20,906 nucleotides of DNA from a virus, in the IMG/VR virus record IMGVR_UViG_3300023435_001287, positions 1 to 20,906 of that record; one strand, written 5' to 3'. The notes beneath the pieces were generated by a model, which did no database searches, had not been told where the DNA came from, and worked only from the letters and a program-made list of their open reading frames with translations. Made by a program: the position numbers and the translations under genes. Position 1 is the stretch's first letter; the number at the start of each line of letters is the position of its first letter. Of this stretch, positions 1 to 8,358 are shown piece after piece.

Positions 1-197
1 CATCCAATTCCCTCATTATATCCACTTGCACCGCCTCTCATGTGTTGATTAACCTGAAAAGTATCTATAGTCATTTTGGATAAATCAATACTTTTGTTTG
101 GTATTTCCTGATTTACAGAAGCTAACGGAAGATCCTCCGTTATTACAGATATTGGTTTAACATTGTTTTTATAGCCAAGATCGGCAATACTAGGCAT
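1..197 (-). CDS. Partial unknown protein (N-terminal 65 residues), tail-module position
   Basis: An ATG at 195-197 opens a frame that runs off the left edge without a stop, giving 65 residues that begin MPSIADLGYKNN and reach RGGASGYNEGIGW. It starts 3 bases after the TAA stop (201-203) of the beta-propeller-like gene, so the two are probably co-transcribed and this is likely another tail or virion gene. No signal peptide, membrane segment or motif I recognise is present. The Gly-rich GGASGYNEGIG near the cut could be a linker. The function cannot be named from this fragment. Confidence 0.7.
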   Translation of the reverse strand, partial: MPSIADLGYKNNVKPISVITEDLPLASVNQEIPNKSIDLSKMTIDTFQVNQHMRGGASGYNEGIG

Positions 198-200
198 AAC

Positions 201-1649
201 TTATAAAATTTTAGAAGCTTTTTGTACATCCATTTCAATACCATAGAAACTCCAATATGGTAATGAGCTTTTTTCAGAACCAGCTATTTGTAAAATAACC
301 CCATTCTTAACATTTACTTCAAATTGATTAATGAATTTAGTTAGCATACCAATAGGTAGAAATTCAGAAGCTGCCCTTGAGTTTGTATCAATCACTCTAG
401 CAAATAATTTCAACCCCTGTGCTCTTTCTGAATAAGCTCTCAATTCCTGCATATCCTTTTCAAAAGTCAAATCATTAATAATAATAGGAGCTAATTCAAA
501 ATAAGAAGCAATATCATGGCCATCATCTGCCGAAACAAGAGCTGCATCAGTATATTTGGCTTTATTCATAACTTCACCATCAGCACAACCCATATATAAC
601 CTTTCTCTTCCTGAATCTAATTTTTTTGCAAATATAGTAATATCATCATAAAGCTCTCTCCACCTCCAACCTTGTGTAGCAAAATTATATGTCAATTTAC
701 AATTAGTATAAGTTATACCATCAACTGTAACAGTACCAACATATAAATTGTATTCTTCATCAACAACTTCAGCAAAAAATGAAGATGGTGTACCATTTCT
801 AATAAAATCAATTATTTTCCCACCAATAGGCATTGGTTGCCCACCTGTGGTAAGCCAAACATTAGTTTGGTTACAAAAGACCATGAATTGACCATTATTT
901 TTAATAGTACGATGATAAGCCCCCTCATCCCAAACTTGCTTAAATGAGCTTCCATCGTACATGTAAGCCTTCTGATCAGTAAAGACCATTAACCTTTCCC
1001 AATTAACACAACCACCTGTTATTTCCTCACCATAGCCAACATTAATAGCTGATGGTGTCCATGTTACTGTTCCACCAACTGGTATTTCTGAATAATAAGC
1101 TGAATATGGATATAAAGTAGCTCCTATTTTACAATTTAAAACATAAAGTCTATCGTGATATTTTACTACATATTTACCCTGTGGCATATTTGTAACATTC
1201 GTTACAGTTGAAAATGTTGTACCAGTTAAAGATCCAACTGGTAAAAATACCTTATCCGTTGCATCATAACCAACAGCAAAAGCATATCCAATAAAATTTT
1301 CAAATTCCACCTTACAATCCTCATATCCATCCCAAGCATTTGTTAGAACAATATCAGTCCACGTTCCTGCATTATTGTATTTTAAGGTTAAATTAGTTCC
1401 TGCAGTATTATTAATAGTGGCTAATGTCTTTTGTGTACCTCCGGCTGGCCTCCAATCAAAAAGACCTGTTTCCCCTTTACCTGCCTCAAGAGTATCTCCA
1501 ACCTGGCTGTACCCCACATCTTTCAGCATTGCCCCTAATTTGTGCGAAACATTAGCACCAGATAATACAAAACAACTATTTGGTTCAGCTATAAATGGTG
1601 AAACATTTGTGTTTCCCCCTGCCAAGAAATTTAGACGTTGTAATATCAT
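201..1649 (-). CDS. Beta-propeller-like tail protein (P22 gp10-type stabilisation/tail hub candidate)
   Basis: This is a 482-residue soluble protein, rich in Gly, Thr, Tyr and Trp, with recurring short beta-strand patterns such as YVVKYHDRLYVLN, CVNWERLMVFTDQKAYMYDG and RERLYMGCADGEV. Such R-x-x-V-F/Y-x-D-G patterns are typical of blade strands in phage propeller-type tail proteins. The length is close to the tail-stabilisation protein of P22 (about 470 residues), and the order after a neck/adaptor candidate fits. I infer a structural role at the portal-tail junction or tail hub; I cannot show homology here. Its ATG overlaps the stop of the upstream gene as ATGA (1646-1649), indicating translational coupling. 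No signal peptide or membrane segment is seen. Confidence 0.5.
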   Translation of the reverse strand: MILQRLNFLAGGNTNVSPFIAEPNSCFVLSGANVSHKLGAMLKDVGYSQVGDTLEAGKGETGLFDWRPAGGTQKTLATINNTAGTNLTLKYNNAGTWTDIVLTNAWDGYEDCKVEFENFIGYAFAVGYDATDKVFLPVGSLTGTTFSTVTNVTNMPQGKYVVKYHDRLYVLNCKIGATLYPYSAYYSEIPVGGTVTWTPSAINVGYGEEITGGCVNWERLMVFTDQKAYMYDGSSFKQVWDEGAYHRTIKNNGQFMVFCNQTNVWLTTGGQPMPIGGKIIDFIRNGTPSSFFAEVVDEEYNLYVGTVTVDGITYTNCKLTYNFATQGWRWRELYDDITIFAKKLDSGRERLYMGCADGEVMNKAKYTDAALVSADDGHDIASYFELAPIIINDLTFEKDMQELRAYSERAQGLKLFARVIDTNSRAASEFLPIGMLTKFINQFEVNVKNGVILQIAGSEKSSLPYWSFYGIEMDVQKASKIL

Positions 1650-3058
1650 ACTGCATAGTTTTTATAAGTTTTTTTAGCTTTTGGTAAAACATCCCTAAAT
1701 TGAGAATTTTGGAATACCATCTTTTCAAATTGGTTCATCAATAATAAAGATTCCTCTGTGTTTCCTCTCCTTTGTTCAATTCTTGAAGCTATGTAATATT
1801 GGAAAACATTGTAAAAAGGAATGGTGATAGAATCAGAAACTTCCGTTAAAGCTGTTAATGTTTTGTAATACTTTATTTTAATAGCATAATCTTCATAATC
1901 ATCAGAAGGCGGTTGATTTAAAATTAAATAATCTTCAAATACTGTCCACTTTGTAGGCTTTGTAGGAGCAGCATTTTGCCATACAGGAGCATCAACTAAA
2001 TGCTGTGCGGTTATTGAACCTGTACCTGAAGCAGGTATTCCTGTAAATGTTGTAGTTCCAGTTTTTCCTGTATAAGTAATTATCTCGCTACCAAGATAAA
2101 GATTACCTGTATCTGAATATTCTACATTAGAATCAACCACAAGCGTAATATCGGCAATTTCAGCTTGAGTTGCCACTTCAGTATAAGGCCTATAGGCTAA
2201 TTCTGCATCCATTTCAACCGGATTAATCTTATCCATAGCTTTCAGATCCCCTAACCTTACACTTGTAACTGATTTTGCAGCAGTATATTTAAAATTCAAA
2301 GATGATATATCATACCTATTTTGATTTTCATCAATTGATAAAGAAGTAATATCTTCTGTGAGTTCATGCCCCCAATCAATTGGTGTTTCCTTACCTGTGC
2401 GTGGCTTATGATAAACAAATTGAGAAATAGCTAATTGGCAATCCTGAGCATATCTAGTACACATTTTAAGAGTTATCTTAGTATCAATATCAATTCCAAC
2501 AATATCTAAAGCTTGTTGGATTACACCAAATACAGTTGCAGAACCCAAACCAGCAGCCAAAATATAATCACTAACAGCACCCTCTGTAGTTCCATCATAA
2601 TAAGTAGCATAATAATAAGCATAAGCCGTATCAGTAGTTATTAAACTATATTCTGTATATTGTTTATTCCATTCAATATCAAGTGTCTTAATTACTGTTC
2701 CAGTTCCACCATCCGTAGCTGCACCATAAATCTTAATTTGTTTTTCGTAAATTTTTGTAACAGGATCATTTAATACATGTGGAAATTTCAATGTATTGGT
2801 TATAGTCATTGAAGTTCCACGAGCAACAGCACCATTTACATCTATTGCTTCTGTTTGGTTATCTCCTATCGCCCCCAATATCATAAAATCATCATCTGCA
2901 AATCCATTATTATCTAAAACAGTTAAAGTAACTCCAGCTGCAGCAATACCATTAGCCATAATGGTATTTGGATTTTTATCAATATCAGGATGTTTAATCC
3001 TGATTTTTGATGAAGTTATATTGATTATCGATGCTTTTTGTAAAGATTTTGCTGACAT
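1646..3058 (-). CDS. Neck/tail-adaptor-like structural protein
   Basis: This 470-residue protein has an N-terminal half rich in Gly, Thr and Val that reads as beta-structure. Its C-terminal region is helical and resembles head-tail connector proteins: around residues 410-450 it reads ITIPFYNVFQYYIASRIEQR followed by an acidic helix, a pattern I associate with phage adaptor/neck proteins. A strand-rich insert (about residues 310-360, with TGTTTFTGIPASGTGSI) looks like a surface domain. It follows two small membrane-protein genes and overlaps the next gene by 4 bases. The leader before ATG is A/T-rich with no Shine-Dalgarno. The connector assignment rests on pattern and position; a general tail protein is the alternative. 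Confidence 0.45.
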   Translation of the reverse strand: MSAKSLQKASIINITSSKIRIKHPDIDKNPNTIMANGIAAAGVTLTVLDNNGFADDDFMILGAIGDNQTEAIDVNGAVARGTSMTITNTLKFPHVLNDPVTKIYEKQIKIYGAATDGGTGTVIKTLDIEWNKQYTEYSLITTDTAYAYYYATYYDGTTEGAVSDYILAAGLGSATVFGVIQQALDIVGIDIDTKITLKMCTRYAQDCQLAISQFVYHKPRTGKETPIDWGHELTEDITSLSIDENQNRYDISSLNFKYTAAKSVTSVRLGDLKAMDKINPVEMDAELAYRPYTEVATQAEIADITLVVDSNVEYSDTGNLYLGSEIITYTGKTGTTTFTGIPASGTGSITAQHLVDAPVWQNAAPTKPTKWTVFEDYLILNQPPSDDYEDYAIKIKYYKTLTALTEVSDSITIPFYNVFQYYIASRIEQRRGNTEESLLLMNQFEKMVFQNSQFRDVLPKAKKTYKNYAV

Positions 3059-3063
3059 ATTAA

Positions 3064-3252
3064 TTAATTAAATAATGCTTGCACTTTAGGAATTAAGCCT
3101 AATAATTGATTACCTGCCCATCCTACACACCCCAACATTCCTATTGCGATAACCCTTTCCACCCATTTATTAGCTTTTTTTTCAAGGGTTGTTTTTATCC
3201 ATTTTATGTCAGTATGCATTTCTCCTATTATTGTGTCTGAAGATTTTGACAT
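3064..3252 (-). CDS. Small membrane protein, XhlA-like holin accessory candidate
   Basis: This 62-residue protein has an amphipathic N-terminal helix (MHTDIKWIKTTLEKK, about residues 12-26) followed by one hydrophobic segment at about residues 33-54 (ERVIAIGMLGCVGWAGNQLL). An N-terminal coiled-coil-prone helix with a D-x-K-W-I-K pattern before a single C-terminal membrane helix is the architecture of haemolysin XhlA-type proteins, which assist holins in host lysis. It lies 2 bases after another small membrane-protein gene, and the pair would make a plausible lysis unit. No endolysin is visible nearby. The fold class is inferred; a membrane-attached virion protein is possible. Confidence 0.45.
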   Translation of the reverse strand: MSKSSDTIIGEMHTDIKWIKTTLEKKANKWVERVIAIGMLGCVGWAGNQLLGLIPKVQALFN

Positions 3253-3254
3253 AT

Positions 3255-3461
3255 TTATTTTGTATTAAGCTTTTTAGTAATACGAGAAATTATTAAACCA
3301 GCAGCAATAGTCTGCCAAGCTTCAGGATTCCATGCAGTTAAAGTTTGGATTACTATATCACAACCAGCAGCTATAAACTGTGCAAATGTATACCAATATA
3401 AAGCTTTCATATCTTTGCCTGTAAAAAATCCCCACACTAAATTTCTAATTTTTTTGAACAT
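3255..3461 (-). CDS. Small membrane protein, holin candidate
   Basis: This 68-residue protein begins with a basic amphipathic stretch (MFKKIRNLVWGFFTGK), then has a hydrophobic segment at about residues 20-42 (ALYWYTFAQFIAAGCDIVIQ) and a second, shorter one at about 49-61 (WQTIAAGLIISRI), ending in the charged tail TKKLNTK. Size, two possible membrane helices and a basic C terminus are usual for small phage holins, which open the inner membrane at lysis. It is immediately upstream of the XhlA-like gene. The leader is A/T-rich (AATTTAACAATTTTATG). No sequence motif proves holin activity, so the call rests on topology and context. Confidence 0.4.
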   Translation of the reverse strand: MFKKIRNLVWGFFTGKDMKALYWYTFAQFIAAGCDIVIQTLTAWNPEAWQTIAAGLIISRITKKLNTK

Positions 3462-3480
3462 AAAATTGTTAAATTAAGAA

Positions 3481-5004
3481 TTAAAACATTAAGAACATAT
3501 TTCCAGAATCCGAAACTTCACTATAAGTTACATCTAATGTTGGTTCATTTGAGCCATTGTCAGCATAATTACCATACACATAATCAACACCGTTAGATGA
3601 CCATGTTGGTTCTGTATTAGTAGTATCATGACTTATTCTTATACCAAATTTTGATATATCTTCCATATCTATATTTGCAATACCACTTTCATTTAAAGCC
3701 CATGTATTAAGTCCAGCATCATCAAATGTTGCAATTGAAATAGAGGGTGCAAGTATGGTTGTTCCAAAATCCTGATAGTCATAATCCGGGGTATTGATAT
3801 TTGTGTCTGATGCTGGATTACTTGTAACTAAATCTACATTACCACTATAATCATTATTCTTAAATGTTCCTGTTAATTTAAAATCAGAACTATCTACTTC
3901 GTAGCCTGCCCCTATTGATGAAGTGTCGAACAAGAATATACCCCTTTCAATTCTTTGCCACTTATCAGAAACATTTACAGCTTGAACTCTTGCAAAATAG
4001 GTGGTTGCAGTTGCTTTTTGCGAATCTGTCCCAGCCTTAGTTCTCATGTCTGCCCAATCTTCACCAGTTGGTACCACATATCTTAGTACGCTACCATCAA
4101 TACATGTAGTTTCAGGGTTAGCATCAGGATTGAAACTGGTACTATCATCTGTATAAACAGGATAAACAGTTTCTTCATTAAAATAACTAATTGGAATATT
4201 TTTAGTCAGAGTATAATCATTCCCCTGTTTCTTAATATCAACCTCAATAGATGTTCTGTTATTGTAATCACTCCACATGTAAAAGTTTCTCAATCCAATA
4301 CCACGCTTACTTGTATTAGTAAGATTGTCGCTTCTCATTGAAATAACCTTATTTGTTTTTAAATCGCCTTTCTGATTCCATGTCTTTCCGTTATTACGGA
4401 TTTTTATTTTATCAGAAAAATCTAAATCAAAAGTTATCTGTAAGTCCTCACTAGGGGCTTCATTAAAACGTACCAAACGAGTTAAACGAGTACCTCTAGC
4501 TTTATGAACTACAAATATTAAATCTCCAAAATTATAAGCACCTTCATATACTACATAAGTAGTTTCTCCCCATCCTAAATCTCCTGTTTCTATTTTTCCA
4601 ATCACTTCATTCACACCCTCTGCGGTAGTAAGCATTGTTAATGGCTCATCCTTAATTTTCTTTTTATCCCAAATATCATAACGATTATTTGAATTAAATG
4701 TAGCTGTACCAGTTGAAAGTTTTGGAACTTTAGCAATAAATGGAGCTTCACTCATTTCAAAATGAGTTCCAACATCTTCAAAATGCTCATTAATCGGTTG
4801 CCAACTATCATCCTTTTCCATATAATTAACCCATTTCCCTTTTATAGAAGCTGATATTGTACCATCTCCATTATCATAATGATCAGCATTGTAATAGCGT
4901 TTTACGATTGGCCTAGTTTCAGCTCCATTTCCATTTAATATAATAGGAGCAGCCATAGCTGTACCAACCAATAATCCTACAATTAAAGTTAAAAGTTTTT
5001 TCAT
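3481..5004 (-). CDS. Secreted DNRLRE-like surface/tail protein with signal peptide
   Basis: From the ATG at 5002-5004 this is a 507-residue protein. It has a typical Sec signal peptide: positive start MKKLL, hydrophobic core TLIVGLLVG, and an AMA cleavage site before APIILNGNG. The mature part is beta-rich. Near its middle is a block with CIDGSVLRYVVPTGEDW and, later, IERGIFLFDTSSIGAGYEV, which resembles DNRLRE-type beta-sandwich domains in which a DxSS follows a strand; these occur in cell-surface adhesive proteins. An ATG 12 bases earlier (5016) is in frame but lies inside the preceding gene; I prefer 5004 because it directly follows that gene's stop (5006-5008) and gives a clean signal peptide. 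A signal peptide is unexpected for a cytoplasmically assembled virion protein. Confidence 0.6.
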   Translation of the reverse strand: MKKLLTLIVGLLVGTAMAAPIILNGNGAETRPIVKRYYNADHYDNGDGTISASIKGKWVNYMEKDDSWQPINEHFEDVGTHFEMSEAPFIAKVPKLSTGTATFNSNNRYDIWDKKKIKDEPLTMLTTAEGVNEVIGKIETGDLGWGETTYVVYEGAYNFGDLIFVVHKARGTRLTRLVRFNEAPSEDLQITFDLDFSDKIKIRNNGKTWNQKGDLKTNKVISMRSDNLTNTSKRGIGLRNFYMWSDYNNRTSIEVDIKKQGNDYTLTKNIPISYFNEETVYPVYTDDSTSFNPDANPETTCIDGSVLRYVVPTGEDWADMRTKAGTDSQKATATTYFARVQAVNVSDKWQRIERGIFLFDTSSIGAGYEVDSSDFKLTGTFKNNDYSGNVDLVTSNPASDTNINTPDYDYQDFGTTILAPSISIATFDDAGLNTWALNESGIANIDMEDISKFGIRISHDTTNTEPTWSSNGVDYVYGNYADNGSNEPTLDVTYSEVSDSGNMFLMF

Positions 5005-5005
5005 A

Positions 5006-7381
5006 TTAAGTTTCATTTGCTACAGCAACACATCCCCATTTAGAGGTAACTGTATTATAAATAAATCCTACTGTTAATATTTTATCTGCCACAGTAATTA
5101 TTGGTAAAGCTACCCCAGCATCTTCAAAATCACCCCCCCAAGTAATTGCATAACCACCAGCATCATTATCATCTCTAATTCTAAAAGTAAGTTTTTGGAA
5201 GTTAGTGGGAGTACCAGTTACATTCACATCAGTAATAGCTTCTGTCTGAGCTGTTATTGTTACTGCATCGTAATCATCTGAATCAATATCAGGTGTTGCA
5301 TCAGAAGCAAATGTTTTTACTCTTGAAGTTATACGCTTATTTGTAAATGTGTTTGTACTTGTATATGTAGGAATACTTGCACCAGCTAGTGTTGAAGCAC
5401 CAGTACCACCTTGAGCAATTGGTACATCTGTAAATCCTGCTCCTAAAGAGCCTGATGTTAAAGCTCCTACTGTCGTTAAAGCGGAAGTAGTAGAAGTTGC
5501 ATCTAAAATTGCATTACCTCCTATTGTTACAGTAGAACTCAAATCTGCTGTAACTGTATTAGCTGAGGTAATTGTTAAAATATCTACATAAGCTGTTCCA
5601 TCGACATCATAACCTCTTAACTTAAGAGTATCTGTTGCGGTTAAACCAGCACTTAATGTTTGAAACCATGTATCTTTCCATCTTACATCACCAGTACCTA
5701 AATCATCTGTTATATCTGTATCTGAAACTAATGAGGTATTTATAGCTACACTTCCTGCTGTTAAATTAGAAAGTACAGCATTAGCACCTCCATCAGCGGC
5801 CGCCCAACTTAATACACCATTACCTGCTGCATCAGTTAGAACTTCACCAGCCCCAGCAATCGCTAGAGGTAAGGTCATAGTATAACTACCTGATGTAGCA
5901 CCACTTTGTAAGGTTACTGTATTTGCATTAGTTGAATTTTGGTAAACAAGCTGTCCTGTTGCTGAACTCGCTGTACCTAAAGTTGTAACACCAGCACCCA
6001 AAGTACCAGTAGTTATTAGATTATCATTATCAAAACTTATATCACCACCACCTGCTTTAATTACTAGATCGCCATCGCCATTAGCAATGGTTTCAAGTGT
6101 AACTACATTAGTAGTAGTTGAAACTGAAAGATAATCATTAGTATCAGCACTTGGCATTAAATGCAAAGCACCTTCATTATTTACTATTTGTGCTTCACCT
6201 GCATCAAGTTTATTGAAAGCAAGATATTTATCATCTCCATCAATTAAATATAATATTGGAGCATTACCTGCCCCAGCATCTAAACTTACATTACCAGTTG
6301 CACTAAGAGTAGTAAATGAACCATCCGCAGGTGTTGTACCTCCAATAGTACCATCGAATGTACCAGCGTTTATATCGGCTGTAGTGGCTACTAATGAGGC
6401 AAGAGTACCAACACTTGTAAGTGAAGATGCTAATACACCAGCAGCTAAAGTACCTCCTGATAAATCTCCAGCAGCATTAAGTGTAACATCAGCATCAGGA
6501 AAGGTAACAGTTCTATCAGCAGTAGGATCAGTAACAGAAAATGTAGTTTGGTAATCGTTATCCGTAGCTCCCTCAAAACTAATTGATGAACCAAGATATT
6601 GTTTTAACCAAGGTATTGCCTCTGTTCCCAAATCATCAGTTAAAGCGGTATCTGATACTAATGACTCACTTATGGCAACACTCACTAAATTATCCAGTGC
6701 TTTTGTAGCAGATAGCGGATCAGCCTCAGTAACATTTAATGTTCCTGTTGTAATCGATAAAGCTGTACCTTCTAAATCTGTAACTGCTGTAGCATCCATT
6801 GCCACAATACCATCAGCATCCTGAAATGTGATAGTTTTATCAGATACTGTCGGATCAGTTACAGTTAAAGTTGTTTGGAAATCATTATCAGTAGCACCCT
6901 CAAAACTAATATCAGATGCAATATAAATCTTTCTTCCAAATAATGCTTCACTTCCCCAATCAATAGCATTTGCTACACCAGGTAAAAGTGATGTATTTAT
7001 AGCAACAGCAGCAAGATTATCCAAAGCTGTTGTTGCACCACCACCACCTAATCCTAATTGCCAATCCGTACCTGCATCATCAGTAAAATACGGAATATTA
7101 GGAGTTGCTGTATCTACCCAAAACTGACCTTGACCAGTAATATCAGCACTTGCTTCAGCCTGTTCGTTAAGATAAATTACAGCACCATTGTCAAGATTCT
7201 TTTCATTAAAATCAATATCAACAGAGTCAGTAGGTAGGATTTCTGTGCTATCATCACTAAACATCCATATTCCTACCATATTATCTCCTCCATCTACCAT
7301 ATTTTGTGCATATACAGATATGCTAAAACTTAAAGAGAATATAAGTAAACTAAGGAATAGTTTTTTAAAAAAATTCTTCAT
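5006..7381 (-). CDS. Long repeat-containing tail fibre-like protein with signal peptide
   Basis: This 791-residue protein begins with a lysine-rich start and hydrophobic core (MKNFFKKLFLSLLIFSL) and a VYA-Q cleavage-like site near residue 25, a Sec signal peptide. It is then Ala/Thr/Gly/Asp-rich with low charge, like trimeric fibres. A unit recurs about three times: LDNLAAVAINTSL (about 120), LDNLVSVAISESL (about 227) and LSNLTAGSVAINTSL (about 535); the first two are followed by ISFEGATDND and a V-T-D-P-T strand block. The C terminus (FTNKRITSRV ... TPTNFQKLTFRI ... GFIYNTVTSKWGCVAVA) matches a domain I recall at the end of many phage tail-fibre and structural proteins. It probably binds a host receptor. 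The next gene starts 1 base after its stop. Confidence 0.65.
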   Translation of the reverse strand: MKNFFKKLFLSLLIFSLSFSISVYAQNMVDGGDNMVGIWMFSDDSTEILPTDSVDIDFNEKNLDNGAVIYLNEQAEASADITGQGQFWVDTATPNIPYFTDDAGTDWQLGLGGGGATTALDNLAAVAINTSLLPGVANAIDWGSEALFGRKIYIASDISFEGATDNDFQTTLTVTDPTVSDKTITFQDADGIVAMDATAVTDLEGTALSITTGTLNVTEADPLSATKALDNLVSVAISESLVSDTALTDDLGTEAIPWLKQYLGSSISFEGATDNDYQTTFSVTDPTADRTVTFPDADVTLNAAGDLSGGTLAAGVLASSLTSVGTLASLVATTADINAGTFDGTIGGTTPADGSFTTLSATGNVSLDAGAGNAPILYLIDGDDKYLAFNKLDAGEAQIVNNEGALHLMPSADTNDYLSVSTTTNVVTLETIANGDGDLVIKAGGGDISFDNDNLITTGTLGAGVTTLGTASSATGQLVYQNSTNANTVTLQSGATSGSYTMTLPLAIAGAGEVLTDAAGNGVLSWAAADGGANAVLSNLTAGSVAINTSLVSDTDITDDLGTGDVRWKDTWFQTLSAGLTATDTLKLRGYDVDGTAYVDILTITSANTVTADLSSTVTIGGNAILDATSTTSALTTVGALTSGSLGAGFTDVPIAQGGTGASTLAGASIPTYTSTNTFTNKRITSRVKTFASDATPDIDSDDYDAVTITAQTEAITDVNVTGTPTNFQKLTFRIRDDNDAGGYAITWGGDFEDAGVALPIITVADKILTVGFIYNTVTSKWGCVAVANET

Positions 7382-7399
7382 TTTATAAAGGGGTTAAAA

Positions 7400-7843
7400 T
7401 TAATCAGATAATGTAACTCTCAAAGATAAAGTACCAAAGTTAGCAGCTCCACTCTCTCTAGCAGAAATTTTTATTTGATCTCCAATAACATTTGCATCAT
7501 CAAAAGCAAAATCATAAGCAACCCCACCAGTAGAAGTTTTATCACCAGGTAGAATAAAGGCCACCCCTGTATCATTATCCTCATAAACCTTTGATTCAGT
7601 TGTTGAATTGGATTGTACTGTTCTTTTATAAAAAGTAGTGCCCTCATCATTGCTTACTTCAATAAGCACCTCAACATATCTATCAGTTTGCCCTGTTTCA
7701 GGGGTGTAAATCGCATCTATGTGCAAATGAGGTAAATATTTACATAATAATGTTTTAGTATTGCCAGTATATGCAGCAGTTAATGTAGCTGGTGCAGTAG
7801 CAGTACCTATAGCATCGTATGGAAATTGATCTTTATCAGACAT
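7400..7843 (-). CDS. Small beta-rich structural protein
   Basis: This is a 147-residue soluble protein made mostly of predicted strands, for example RYVEVLIEVSNDEGTTFYKRTV and a C-terminal FGTLSLRVTLSD. It lies between the Glu/Lys/Ala-rich gene and the tail fibre, 18 bases before the fibre start. The alternation of hydrophobic residues, the DEGTTFY turn and the acidic composition suggest a compact beta-sandwich such as a capsid-associated or fibre-attachment domain. I do not recognise a named family. The leader before ATG is A/T-rich (TAAATTATG). A strong hairpin (7879-7909) lies upstream in the 79-bp gap. Confidence 0.6.
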   Translation of the reverse strand: MSDKDQFPYDAIGTATAPATLTAAYTGNTKTLLCKYLPHLHIDAIYTPETGQTDRYVEVLIEVSNDEGTTFYKRTVQSNSTTESKVYEDNDTGVAFILPGDKTSTGGVAYDFAFDDANVIGDQIKISARESGAANFGTLSLRVTLSD

Positions 7844-7878
7844 AATTTAGTAAATTAAGAAGTAAATTGTTTTAATTA

Positions 7879-7909
7879 CTTACAGAGAGGCTTTCGCCCC
7901 CCATGTAAG
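7879..7909 (-). other. Strong GNRA-tetraloop hairpin after the Glu/Lys/Ala-rich gene
   Basis: On the minus strand CTTACA pairs with TGTAAG (6 bp); after one bulged T, GGGGGGC pairs with GCCTCTC (7 bp, two G-U) capped by GAAA. Directly upstream, and sharing bases with it, TAAGAAAT/ATTTCTTA (7906-7925) makes an 8-bp hairpin that starts at the stop codon. No U-run follows, so it is not a classical terminator. The GC-rich stem is conspicuous in an AT-rich genome and suggests an mRNA-level element between two structural genes. Confidence 0.55.
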
Positions 7910-7922
7910 AAATCAATATTTC

Positions 7923-8339
7923 TTATTTTTTTGCTTCTTTAACAGGAGTAGCAGGAGGAGGTGGTACTTCCTTTGCTTTTGCCTCAGCCTCTTCTTCTTT
8001 AGCATGCGTTTCAGCTGCTACTTTAGCATCAGCTTCTAATTTTTCAGCATCAGCTTTAGCCTCTTCCTCTTCTTTGGCTTTAGCCTCAGCCTCAGCTTTC
8101 TCCTTTTTAATATTAGCTAATCTTTTCTTTTCTTCCTTTTCAGCTTCTTTTATAGCCTCTTTTTCTTCTTTAGTTTCTTCTTTAATAGCTTGTAAAACAA
8201 TACCAGGTTTATGATAAGTTTCCATTCCGGTATCAACCAAAACACGATAAGTACCATCTGCACCTAATTGGATGGTTTCATTACCAGCCAAAGGGTATTC
8301 TTCACGATCACCCTTTGAGTTAATATAAAAATATTTCAT
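7923..8339 (-). CDS. Glu/Lys/Ala-rich coiled-coil protein
   Basis: Starting at the ATG 8337-8339 this is a 138-residue protein. Residues 1-50 (MKYFYINSKGDREEYPLAGN ... YRVLVDTGMETYHKPG) look like a small folded beta domain. Residues 55-130 are a run of Glu, Lys and Ala with heptad-like spacing, a long highly charged single helix or coiled coil. It ends VPPPPATPVKEAKK. In-frame GTG at 8373-8375 would add 12 residues but lies inside the preceding small gene, so I reject it. The stop is preceded by A AAA AAA in the phase of a slippery heptamer, followed by two hairpins (see findings). Function unknown; a structural spacer or virion-associated linker is possible. Confidence 0.6.
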   Translation of the reverse strand: MKYFYINSKGDREEYPLAGNETIQLGADGTYRVLVDTGMETYHKPGIVLQAIKEETKEEKEAIKEAEKEEKKRLANIKKEKAEAEAKAKEEEEAKADAEKLEADAKVAAETHAKEEEAEAKAKEVPPPPATPVKEAKK

Positions 8340-8358
8340 TAAAATAAAAGTTAAAAAA

